Assembly: GCF_001434835.1 (NCBI RefSeq)
Contig: NZ_AZDV01000026.1
Coordinates: 400,073-464,072 of the forward strand
Direction of reading: 5' to 3'
DNA from: Levilactobacillus acidifarinae DSM 19394 = JCM 15949
GTDB taxonomy: Bacteria > Bacillota > Bacilli > Lactobacillales > Lactobacillaceae
DNA: 64,000 bases
Part shown: positions 1-6,794 of the stretch, piece by piece
Numbering within the stretch: the first letter of the stretch is position 1
Layout: each line of letters opens with the position of its first letter
The notes under the pieces: model-generated
What the model was told of the DNA's origin: nothing
The model's database searches: none
Seen by the model: the letters and a program-made list of their open reading frames with translations, nothing else
Program-made: the position numbers and the translations under genes

Positions 1-192
1 ACTTTAGCGTGACGCACCAGTCGTTTAGCCGTGAGCACGTCACGAAAAAGCAACCAGGGTGTAAGCTAGATGGCAGATTTACTCATTATCTTTGTAAGAA
101 ACAAACTATGGGATTTAATAATATGTTAACTAATTCACTACCGAGTCTATCACATGTAACCGCTTTATCAAATAGAATTTATCGTAAAATCA

Positions 193-207
193 ATAGATGT
201 TCTCTAT
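193..207. promoter_or_regulatory. Inverted repeat upstream of AraC-type gene (candidate operator)
   Basis: ATAGA and TCTAT arms flank a five-base spacer, about 65 bases before the regulator's start, in an AT-rich stretch unlike the GC-rich genes nearby. It could be an autoregulatory site. Short repeats like this occur by chance, so support is weak. Otherwise bases 1-270 show no convincing gene. Confidence 0.2.
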
Positions 208-270
208 CAATTTAACTATTGCTTTTTAAAACTGACCTGTAGTACCGTGAAGACGAAGGAAGGTGACGAG

Positions 271-1143
271 ATGGCCTCCACCCATCAATTTGTTTACACC
301 ACCCAAAAATTACCGGTACTTTTTATTATTCATCCCGCGTTAAAAACCGTCACGGTACGGCCCCACTGGCACGAAGACGTCGAATTAAACTACACGTTAA
401 GCGACACGATCGACGACTTTACCATTGAAAACGAGCATTTTACCACCGCCCCGGGGCGCATTCTTTTGGTAAACTCCGAGCAGGTGCATAGTGTCCGCTC
501 CACCCAATCAAACGCCGATGGTCATCAGCCGGCCGCGTTAACCCTGGTCTTTCCCCTAAAGTTTCTGCGGACCTGTTACCCCGCGATTGAACAAATCTAT
601 TTTGACGTCAACCACCCGGAGGACTTTTCAGTTTCCCAACGGGCAGCCTATCAACGTCTCCGGTCCCTGCTTCACCAAATCATGGCTCAATTCAACCGGG
701 AACAAAACGACCTCACGATTTTAAAAATTCGCACCTTATTAATGTTAATCGTAACGATTCTGATTGAGGACTTCTCCCGGCCCAAGGTCTTCGCCCTCCC
801 CCTTAATCAGGAGAAGCAAACCCGGCTAACCACCATCACGACCTACCTGCAACAGCACGCTCAGGAGCCGCTGAAGGTAGCGGATATCGCGGCCAGCGTG
901 CACCTGTCACCGGAATACCTAATTCGCTTCTTTAAGAGCAACCTGGGGACCACACCCTACCAGTATTTGGCCTACATTCGCTGCCAAAAGGCTCAGGTCC
1001 AACTCCGTCAAAGTGAAGACAGCTTAACGGTCATTGCCCTGCGGACGGGCTTTGGGAGCTTACGGTCCATAAACCGGACGTTCGAGAAATTCACCCACAC
1101 CACGGCCAAAAACTGGCGGGCCCAGAATCGGGCTGGTCAATAA
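271..1143 (+). CDS. AraC-family transcriptional regulator
   Basis: A 290-residue regulator with an N-terminal cupin-like sensor half (HWHEDVELNY near the start, typical of the AraC ligand-binding barrel) and a C-terminal double helix-turn-helix of about 100 residues (LKVADIAASVHLSPEYLIRF followed by a second helix pair around TVIALRTGFGS). The family activates or represses genes in response to sugars or small aromatic effectors. I place the start at the ATG at 271 because AAGGAAGGTGA lies just before it; an in-frame GTG at 247 has no ribosome-binding site. The esterase-like gene starts 119 bases downstream on the same strand and is the obvious candidate target. Effector unknown. Confidence 0.85.
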   Translation: MASTHQFVYTTQKLPVLFIIHPALKTVTVRPHWHEDVELNYTLSDTIDDFTIENEHFTTAPGRILLVNSEQVHSVRSTQSNADGHQPAALTLVFPLKFLRTCYPAIEQIYFDVNHPEDFSVSQRAAYQRLRSLLHQIMAQFNREQNDLTILKIRTLLMLIVTILIEDFSRPKVFALPLNQEKQTRLTTITTYLQQHAQEPLKVADIAASVHLSPEYLIRFFKSNLGTTPYQYLAYIRCQKAQVQLRQSEDSLTVIALRTGFGSLRSINRTFEKFTHTTAKNWRAQNRAGQ

Positions 1144-1189
1144 TCGCCTAATAGTCGTCAATTATTAGCCCGAAAACGGTTCTAAACGA

Positions 1190-1198
1190 TGCTAAACT
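1190..1198 (+). promoter_or_regulatory. Extended -10 promoter candidate for the esterase-like gene
   Basis: TGCTAAACT (TGn plus TAAACT) lies 65 bases before the esterase start. No good -35 is present, which suits an activator-dependent promoter under the AraC-type regulator, but this is inference. Confidence 0.35.
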
Positions 1199-1262
1199 GG
1201 GTTGTGGGATGTAATAACTGTTTTCTAATTCAATTATGTTGACCATAAAAGAGGACGGAAAT

Positions 1263-2048
1263 ATGACAGAAAAAAACATTGAAGTACAACGGGACAACCT
1301 AACCATTCGGGGAACGTTAACCATCCCCGACGACGTTGCGACCTACGACCTGGCGATTCTCATGCACGGATTTACGTCTGACCGGGGATTGAACCCGGAA
1401 CACATTTTGTACCGCCTCAGTGAAAAATTGGTGGCCCATCACGTGGCAACGTTACGGTTTGACTTTAACGGCCTGGGTAAAAGTGATGGCGACTTTCAAC
1501 ACATGACCGTGGTCAACGAGATTGCCGACGCAGAAGCCATCTTAGACTACGCCCGGCAATTACCCGCGGTAAGACACATTTATCTCATGGGCCACTCCCA
1601 AGGTGGGGTCGTAGCCAGTATGTTAGCCGGGCTCTACCCGGAATTTATCAGTCACCTGGTCTTAATGGCCCCGGCGGCGACGCTGAAAAGTGATGCGCTT
1701 AAGGGAATTCTCCAGGGCGCCCATTACGATCCGCAGCACGTTCCCGACGTCGTGCCAATTTCTCTGGGCGATCATTTACGGGTCGGGGGCGCCTATATCC
1801 GCTCGGCTCAGGTGCTGCCCATCTACGAAGTGGCCCAACGCTATACCGGCCCCGTCTGCATTATTCACGGGGACCAGGACCACGTGGTCGACTTACAGGC
1901 CTCCAAACGGTATCAGGCCGTCTACGCCCAAGCCCAACTTCACGTCTTGAAGGATGCGGATCACGGGTTTCACGGCGCTTCACGCGAAGCGGTGACCGAC
2001 TTGGCCGTTCAGGCGGTCACCAGCCCAGCGGCAGTCAAATCAGTTTAA
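1263..2048 (+). CDS. Cinnamoyl/feruloyl-esterase-like alpha/beta hydrolase
   Basis: A 261-residue serine hydrolase. Motifs visible: HGFTSDRG (oxyanion region), nucleophile elbow GHSQGG with Ser112, acidic residue Asp206 in HGDQDHVV, and His234 in DADHGFHG. The stretch from about 140 to 190 (ILQGAHYDP to LPIYEV) has the lid insertion I know from Lactobacillus cinnamoyl esterases such as LJ0536, which release ferulic, caffeic and p-coumaric acids from plant esters. The start at 1263 follows GAGGACGG; an ATG at 1236 lacks a ribosome-binding site. No signal peptide, so cytoplasmic. It is probably controlled by the AraC-type gene upstream. Substrate is inferred from family resemblance; a general short-chain esterase is the alternative. 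Confidence 0.8.
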   Translation: MTEKNIEVQRDNLTIRGTLTIPDDVATYDLAILMHGFTSDRGLNPEHILYRLSEKLVAHHVATLRFDFNGLGKSDGDFQHMTVVNEIADAEAILDYARQLPAVRHIYLMGHSQGGVVASMLAGLYPEFISHLVLMAPAATLKSDALKGILQGAHYDPQHVPDVVPISLGDHLRVGGAYIRSAQVLPIYEVAQRYTGPVCIIHGDQDHVVDLQASKRYQAVYAQAQLHVLKDADHGFHGASREAVTDLAVQAVTSPAAVKSV

Positions 2049-2061
2049 CTACCACTGGGTT

Positions 2062-2117
2062 AAAAACGCCCAGATAACGTCGCTTTGACTGTAAAGCAAC
2101 GTTATCTGGGCGTTTTT
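2062..2117. terminator. Bidirectional rho-independent terminator
   Basis: Long arms AAAAACGCCCAGATAACGT and its complement, ending in a T-run on both strands, separate the esterase gene from the convergent WxL locus. Confidence 0.9.
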
Positions 2118-2126
2118 AATTTGGAG

Positions 2127-2849
2127 TCAGGTTTGCGGGCCAGCGGTTAACGTGTAATATAACGACGCTTGATAAGTTCCCGCATACACCGCTGAGGGTA
2201 ATGTTAACGTTGAATCTTTCAAGTCTGTAGTATGGCTCCCCGGCCCGGTCGTCATAGAAAATAAGACGTTTTTTTCGCCTGCTGTTAGTACTGGGGCCTT
2301 GGCCGATTGGTCTGTACGGAGCTGCAATTTTGCCCCGGTAAGAATGTGCCCCTGCTGACTTTTAAAGGCTCCGAGCTGAACGCTTACGACCCAGGTCGCT
2401 TGAGTCGTGGTCGTGATGGTTAACTGCGAAGACACCCCGTTGGTTAACCGTTGAGTGGTCGCTGCCGGTCCCGATACAAATTTTAAATCTGGAGCCGTAA
2501 TGGCATTGCTTGGTTCCTGTGATGGCTGACTGGCGTTCCCCGTTGAGGCGGCCTGTTGCGCATCCTCATTTTTAGCAGCTTCCAAGACGGCATCTAGTTC
2601 TTCCTGGCTTTTGGCCCGATGTGCCTGATCCTCATATTTTTTACGTGACTTTTGATCTAAATGCGTCAGGTGATTTAATCCCGATAATAAATCGTTCCAA
2701 AGATGTGACAAAATTCCCCGTGACTGGGCGACTTGTGCTGCTACGACTGGCTCTGGGGTTGGTATCCAGCTTCCCAACCCCGCCACACAAAGGCCAACAT
2801 AGAGGAGTCGGTGAGTCCCCTTCCACCGGCCAGGCCCGATTATCCGCAT
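2127..2849 (-). CDS. WxL-domain surface protein with helical N-terminal region
   Basis: A 240-residue secreted protein. A signal peptide spans about residues 1-38 (LLYVGLCVAGLGSW, then VVAAQ). Next come a charged helix-prone stretch (about 65-100, DQKSRKKYEDQAHRAK), a low-complexity linker, and a C-terminal WxL-type domain from about 115. WxL domains bind the peptidoglycan surface non-covalently. The first motif reads WVV and the second YYTL (in YQASLYYTLTAGP), so the distal tryptophan is replaced by tyrosine. The start ATG has GGGAGGG seven bases upstream. It is the last gene of a three-gene locus with the DUF916 protein and a second WxL protein. Ligand unknown. Confidence 0.8.
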   Translation of the reverse strand: MRIIGPGRWKGTHRLLYVGLCVAGLGSWIPTPEPVVAAQVAQSRGILSHLWNDLLSGLNHLTHLDQKSRKKYEDQAHRAKSQEELDAVLEAAKNEDAQQAASTGNASQPSQEPSNAITAPDLKFVSGPAATTQRLTNGVSSQLTITTTTQATWVVSVQLGAFKSQQGHILTGAKLQLRTDQSAKAPVLTAGEKNVLFSMTTGPGSHTTDLKDSTLTLPSAVYAGTYQASLYYTLTAGPQT

Positions 2850-2884
2850 GGTTCATCCCTCCCTTTTGGTTATTTTTCCTGGAG

Positions 2885-3934
2885 TCATTTCCGAGATGCG
2901 AGGTGGCGGCGGAACCGATAGAATTCGAGTCCCCCCACGCCAATGAGCATTCCGGCTAAAACCATGGTCGTCACCAACCACCAATTGGTTGGCTTGGAAG
3001 GCGCTACCACCGCATGCCGGCTCACGCTATTGGCTTGCTGTTTAGTCACCGTTACGGGAAGACTGATGGGATAATCAAATCCCCCCCGGGTCGCCAGGTG
3101 CCCGGCTAATGTATAACGACCAGCGGGTAATTGGTGCGTGGCTAAATCTAAGTTAAGGTTAAAGGTGTCCTGGGGGGCAAATAGTAAAGAAGATAGGTTG
3201 ACCTTCGCCACCGCCTTACCGGCATCGTTAACGACCCGGGCCGCTAATTTTCCTTGTGAAACTAACGCTGGGGTTCGATTGGCCACTCGCATGACGATTT
3301 GTGGTTGTGCGTGAATTAACCGGTATTGGGCCGTCTGAAAGGTGACCTGGGACCGGTTGAGCCGACGTGGTTGGTGATTATAAGTTCTAAGGGCCACCAC
3401 GTATTCGGTTGCCGCCACGATTCCCGTGCCCTTCAAGTGAGTGGTCGGCCTTTCCCGTTGACCAACGGTAAACCCGCCGAGTAGGATTCCGGCAAAGGCC
3501 TTGGTAGGCGCCTTAAATGTAAAGTGAACCGTTTGCGTCTGCCCGGGAGAGACCTGCACGGTTTGCCCGCGACTGGGCTGAAAAAGGGCCGTTGTTTGGG
3601 CCGGTAACGCGGGATTGTGATTATCGTGACCGTAGTCTAAGTACCCGTTCGTATTGGTCGAGGCCAGTCGCGGCGTCACGTGGTACACCTGAGCGTGCGC
3701 TGACTGATTCGTAACCTTCAACTGGAGCGTGCGGTGCTGGCCGGGATGGCTAGCAAAGTCAAAGTACGAGGCCGATTGGCGGTTATCCTGTGGTAGGACT
3801 GGTGAAACGGTAAACGCACCGTTAGTGGTCGGCCCCGTTGCGGCCCGCACCGTTGTGTTGGGGAGTAGTCCAACTCCTAGCGCGCCCATTAGGCTCAGCA
3901 TCAGTAAGTAGGGACGCCATTTTTTGAGTAACAA
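2885..3934 (-). CDS. WxL-interacting protein (DUF916 and DUF3324 domains)
   Basis: About 349 residues. Signal peptide at the N-terminus (LLMLSLMGALGVGLLPNTTV), then a DUF916-type domain (YFDFASHPGQHRTLQLKVTN), a DUF3324-type domain (FAGILLGGFTVG onward), a single C-terminal membrane helix (WWLVTTMVLAGMLIGVGGLE) and a basic tail, so it is displayed on the membrane facing the wall. Family members partner WxL proteins. I prefer a TTG start at 3934, eight bases after AAAGGAG; the GTG at 3943 directly abuts that sequence. It lies between the two WxL genes. No LPXTG anchor is visible. Confidence 0.85.
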   Translation of the reverse strand: MLLKKWRPYLLMLSLMGALGVGLLPNTTVRAATGPTTNGAFTVSPVLPQDNRQSASYFDFASHPGQHRTLQLKVTNQSAHAQVYHVTPRLASTNTNGYLDYGHDNHNPALPAQTTALFQPSRGQTVQVSPGQTQTVHFTFKAPTKAFAGILLGGFTVGQRERPTTHLKGTGIVAATEYVVALRTYNHQPRRLNRSQVTFQTAQYRLIHAQPQIVMRVANRTPALVSQGKLAARVVNDAGKAVAKVNLSSLLFAPQDTFNLNLDLATHQLPAGRYTLAGHLATRGGFDYPISLPVTVTKQQANSVSRHAVVAPSKPTNWWLVTTMVLAGMLIGVGGLEFYRFRRHLASRK

Positions 3935-3960
3935 GATAATCACTCCTTTCTTAATCAGCG

Positions 3961-3991
3961 AAAAACCTCCTTAGTCATCAAACCAAAGAGG
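3961..3991 (-). terminator. Intercistronic terminator in the WxL locus
   Basis: CCTCTTTGG pairs with CTAAGGAGG across an eight-base loop and is followed by TTTTT. It lies between the upstream WxL gene and the DUF916 gene, so only part of the transcription would reach the downstream genes unless a second promoter exists. Confidence 0.65.
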
Positions 3992-4024
3992 CTTTCACTC
4001 GTTTCACCTAACCGGTTGGGCGAA

Positions 4025-4603
4025 TTAGCTTTGCGGCCCGGTCGTTAACGTATAGGTCAACTGAGCGGTATACGTCCCCGCGTAGGTGACCTTAGGCAGA
4101 GTTAACGTGGTCTTAGCTAGTGAGGTGGCCACATCCCCCATCCCGGTGTCTTTTGCGGCACTGAGTAAGGGGGCTGCCGACCCACCAGCTATGAGGTTAG
4201 TCGAACTAAGCTTAACTGGGTCCGAACCGGTCGTGCTGTCCGGCGCGAAATTAAGGGTTGCCTCCTCTAACGTACGCTTATTTGAATCAGTCGAGGTAAA
4301 CGTCCCTAATTGGGCGCTGACATACCAAGGCTCTCCGGTCCCTAACTGGTTAGAGATTCCCAAAGTGGTTGCGTTATTGCTGTTTAGCCCAACCGTCTGT
4401 GAGGCCGCGGAGACTTTTGGGTTGTTAAAGGTAAAAGACGGTGTCTGTGCTTTACCGTCCTTACTTTGAAAGACTAATTGTCCCTTATCGACTTCGACAC
4501 TAGCCGTCTGGTTGGCCGTTGCTGCCGCGTGAGCGACCACTGACGTCATTGGTAGTAAGAGTCCTAACGTACAGATGGCTAAAACTATTGGTTTATGAGT
4601 CAT
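4025..4603 (-). CDS. WxL-domain surface protein (small)
   Basis: A 192-residue exported protein, first gene of the WxL locus. Signal peptide about 1-27 (LAICTLGLLLPMTSVVAHAA), after which almost the whole mature chain is a WxL-type domain. First motif PWYVSAQLG (WYV), second LTYTLTTGP, again with tyrosine where canonical proteins have tryptophan. The ending TGPQS resembles AGPQT of the paralogue at 2127-2849. The ATG has no strong ribosome-binding site: TGGAAAAT precedes it and an in-frame TAA lies just upstream, so the start is fixed but probably weakly translated or coupled to a leader. Predicted role: non-covalent attachment to peptidoglycan in a complex with the DUF916 protein. Confidence 0.8.
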   Translation of the reverse strand: MTHKPIVLAICTLGLLLPMTSVVAHAAATANQTASVEVDKGQLVFQSKDGKAQTPSFTFNNPKVSAASQTVGLNSNNATTLGISNQLGTGEPWYVSAQLGTFTSTDSNKRTLEEATLNFAPDSTTGSDPVKLSSTNLIAGGSAAPLLSAAKDTGMGDVATSLAKTTLTLPKVTYAGTYTAQLTYTLTTGPQS

Positions 4604-4802
4604 TATTTTCCATTAAATCGTTCTGTTAATGCTGGTCCAGATCACCGAGAACGATTTTCCTCCTGTTTTTAGATTTAAGTTTGATCATACCGGACCTTTT
4701 AACTCCCAATTAGCCGATTTCACCCGCCTTCAATTAAATCTACCTAATCCAACGATTCGTGAGGATTCACCTGTACTGTCGGTAAATCCACCTACAGTTT
4801 AC
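4604..4802. other. Upstream region of the WxL locus
   Basis: No convincing gene. On the minus strand it holds a possible -10 (TATGAT near 4690), a strong AGGAGG-like site at 4659-4664 that serves no known start, and an 11-codon GTG reading frame (4613-4645) ending just before the WxL start. Confidence 0.3.
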
Positions 4803-4829
4803 AAAAAAATAGCCGCTCATTGGGCGGCT
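4803..4829 (-). terminator. Second terminator downstream of the alcohol dehydrogenase
   Basis: AGCCGC and GCGGCT arms around a seven-base loop, then seven T residues on the minus strand. It lies about 95 bases beyond the dehydrogenase's own terminator, with no gene between them. Confidence 0.6.
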
Positions 4830-4921
4830 TTACAGAGGTTATACGAACAACATCGAATCTTTACAGGATTATTTACTATTTAATCAATTAATCGTGCTCA
4901 TAAACAAATTAATTATAAACT

Positions 4922-4956
4922 AAAAAATCCCCCATCACGTTTGACGAGAGATTTTT
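4922..4956 (-). terminator. Terminator of the alcohol dehydrogenase gene
   Basis: On the minus strand a 15-pair stem including G-U pairs (AAAAATCTCTCGTCA with TGATGGGGGATTTTT) around AACG, ending in a T-run, 30 bases after the stop codon. Confidence 0.85.
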
Positions 4957-4986
4957 AACCGTTAGCTAGTTAGCAATGAGTAATTC

Positions 4987-6030
4987 TTAGTCACTGACCA
5001 CAACAAACGACTTAATCGCCTCGCGCTTAGCCATGGCTTGGTAAGCGTCGTCGATCTGATCCAACGTGAAGCTCTTAGTGAAGACCTTCCCGGGATTGAT
5101 TTGACCATCTAAAACGGCCTTGAGTAACCGTTGCTTATCGTAGGTCGTCACGGAAGCGGGACCGCCGGCTAAGCTAAAGTTATTGTAGAACGGGGCGGTA
5201 ACGTCCATCTTGGTGGTGTGTGGTAAGCCGACCCGACCAATCACAGCGCCCGGACGACCAACCTGCATCGCCGTTTCGGTCGAGAGTTCCGTCCCGACAC
5301 ATTCGAGCACGGCATCGGCGCCGGCACCGTTGGTCAACGCCATGATTTGCTTAACGGCGTCGTCACCTCTATCGGCCACGTTATCAGTTGCGCCAAATTC
5401 CTTGGCCAGCGCTTGTCGGTCGGCGTGGCGGCTAGTTGAGATGATTTGCTTGGCCCCCATCATTTTAGCGGCAATGATGGCACACTGTCCCACGGCACCG
5501 TCACCCAAGACGACCACCGTGTCCCCGGCTTTAACGTGCGCGACTCGGGCGGCGTGGTACCCGGTCGCCATGACGTCGGCTAAGGTCAACAGGGACTTCA
5601 ACATGCCTTCGCTATAGTCGCTAGGCTGGCCGGGAATCTTAACCAGGGCCCATTGCCCGTGTTGGAACCGGACGTATTCGGCCTGGTTACCGTCACTGAA
5701 GTTATCCGTGTGGGATTGGCAAACCCCGTCGAAGCCCGCTAAGCAGGCCGGACAGTGGCCACAGCCGTGGGTAAACGGAGCAATGACAAAGTCACCGGGC
5801 TTGACCGTGGTGATATCATCGCCGACCGCATCCACGATTCCGATCGATTCGTGACCGGAATTTTCGGAGTTGGCGGCCTTATCGTCTAAGCCCCGGTAAG
5901 CCCAGAGGTCGGACCCACAGACACAGGCGCGCACGACGCGAATAATCACGTCGTCGGGTTGTTGGACCTTAGGTTTTTCAATCTCGTTAACGACCATTTG
6001 ACCGGCTTTTGCAAAAACAGCTGCTTTCAT
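4987..6030 (-). CDS. Zinc-dependent alcohol dehydrogenase (MDR family)
   Basis: A 347-residue cytoplasmic oxidoreductase. Catalytic-zinc ligands are Cys38 (CVCGSD) and His60-Glu61 (GHES). Structural-zinc cysteines 90, 93, 96 and 104 are all present (GCGHCPACLAGFDGVC). The Rossmann nucleotide site is VVLGDGAVGQ near 174-185. SRHADR just after the second beta strand suggests, but does not prove, NADP preference. The ATG at 6030 lies eight bases after GGGAGG; the TTG at 6033 is too close. It is a single-gene unit with its own terminator, transcribed divergently from the small secreted protein gene. The substrate cannot be read from sequence. Confidence 0.88.
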   Translation of the reverse strand: MKAAVFAKAGQMVVNEIEKPKVQQPDDVIIRVVRACVCGSDLWAYRGLDDKAANSENSGHESIGIVDAVGDDITTVKPGDFVIAPFTHGCGHCPACLAGFDGVCQSHTDNFSDGNQAEYVRFQHGQWALVKIPGQPSDYSEGMLKSLLTLADVMATGYHAARVAHVKAGDTVVVLGDGAVGQCAIIAAKMMGAKQIISTSRHADRQALAKEFGATDNVADRGDDAVKQIMALTNGAGADAVLECVGTELSTETAMQVGRPGAVIGRVGLPHTTKMDVTAPFYNNFSLAGGPASVTTYDKQRLLKAVLDGQINPGKVFTKSFTLDQIDDAYQAMAKREAIKSFVVVSD

Positions 6031-6062
6031 CAAAAAATCCTCCCTTTAGGTTCATTACTTCA

Positions 6063-6068
6063 ATTATA
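6063..6068 (-). promoter_or_regulatory. -10 element candidate for the alcohol dehydrogenase
   Basis: A perfect TATAAT on the minus strand, about 33 bases before the start codon. The matching -35 region is poor, which could mean activator dependence. Confidence 0.4.
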
Positions 6069-6110
6069 CGGGCACGGGGCCCGCTAAGGTAAATGCCTGT
6101 TAAACATGTT

Positions 6111-6131
6111 GGTATGCTAAATGAACATACC
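6111..6131. promoter_or_regulatory. Inverted repeat upstream of alcohol dehydrogenase
   Basis: GGTATG and CATACC arms with a nine-base spacer, preceded by the palindrome AACATGTT (6103-6110). It lies about 45 bases upstream of the dehydrogenase -10, a plausible position for a regulator site. No regulator gene is adjacent. Confidence 0.35.
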
Positions 6132-6300
6132 AGACACCGTTTATTATAGTCGACGGCGCACTAAAAGTCCGTGAAAAGGCCTTCAATTCCGCTGGGATGA
6201 ACGCGCTTAGATTCGGCCAAGCACACTAAGAATGACTTATTCCCGATAATTGAGCACTAGGCGTGTATACTAAAGTCAGATTATGGGGGAGGAAAATCAG

Positions 6301-6675
6301 ATGCAACTAAAACTTATGTTAGCGGGCCTGGAAATTCTGGGCGGCTTACTCGGGGTAACTAGCACCGCCACAACCACGACCGCTCAAGCCGCGACTTGGC
6401 ACACCGGAACGCCCACGAAAGCCCGGGGTACGTGGCGGTACCAGCAGGGGCGTAAGCGTTATACCGTCCGGATTAAAAAAACTGGCTTACGGTTCGTCAA
6501 TAACGGTCGGGTTAATGCTCAGGGGAAGGCCGCGCGCTACAAATACTTAGGCGATCAGACCTATACGGTCAAAGAACGCACCGCTCACACCAAAAAAGTC
6601 CGACAAACGACCTTCAAACTTAAGGGTGGCGCACTCTACGTCTTAGGACGTAAATACCACCGAATCACCACCTAA
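6301..6675 (+). CDS. Small basic secreted protein, function unknown
   Basis: A 124-residue protein I do not recognise. A signal peptide is visible (LMLAGLEILGGLLGVTSTA up to about AQAA). The mature chain is short and very basic, rich in Arg, Lys, Tyr and Thr with alternating polar and hydrophobic residues (YTVRIKKTGLRFVNNG, FKLKGGALYVLGRKY), suggesting a beta-rich extracellular domain that may stick to the anionic wall. The start at 6301 follows GGGGGAGG; the ATG at 6283 has no such site. It is a single gene with its own terminator. Function cannot be assigned. Confidence 0.7.
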   Translation: MQLKLMLAGLEILGGLLGVTSTATTTTAQAATWHTGTPTKARGTWRYQQGRKRYTVRIKKTGLRFVNNGRVNAQGKAARYKYLGDQTYTVKERTAHTKKVRQTTFKLKGGALYVLGRKYHRITT

Positions 6676-6679
6676 TGTT

Positions 6680-6710
6680 CAGCGGGGCCCCTTAACGGCG
6701 CCGCTGTTTT
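6680..6710 (+). terminator. Terminator of the small secreted protein gene
   Basis: CAGCGG-GCC pairs with GGC-CCGCTG, followed by TTTTG, just after the stop codon. Confidence 0.7.
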
Positions 6711-6794
6711 GATTTCCCACCGTAGCTTGGTGCTAACAAATAATCGGGTTACAATGGACAACGAGTTTTTAATTTAGAAAGAAGGTTTGTTCAC

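Noticed and set aside
9-215. 68-codon open frame at the left edge
   Set aside because: No ribosome-binding site, no recognisable domain, and low-complexity AT-rich composition unlike the genes nearby.
2641-2943. Open frame across the gap between the last WxL gene and the DUF916 gene
   Set aside because: It spans the start of one gene and the end of another in a different frame; a shadow frame.
4629-4883. 84-codon frame in the WxL upstream region
   Set aside because: No ribosome-binding site, and it runs antisense across a terminator (4803-4829).
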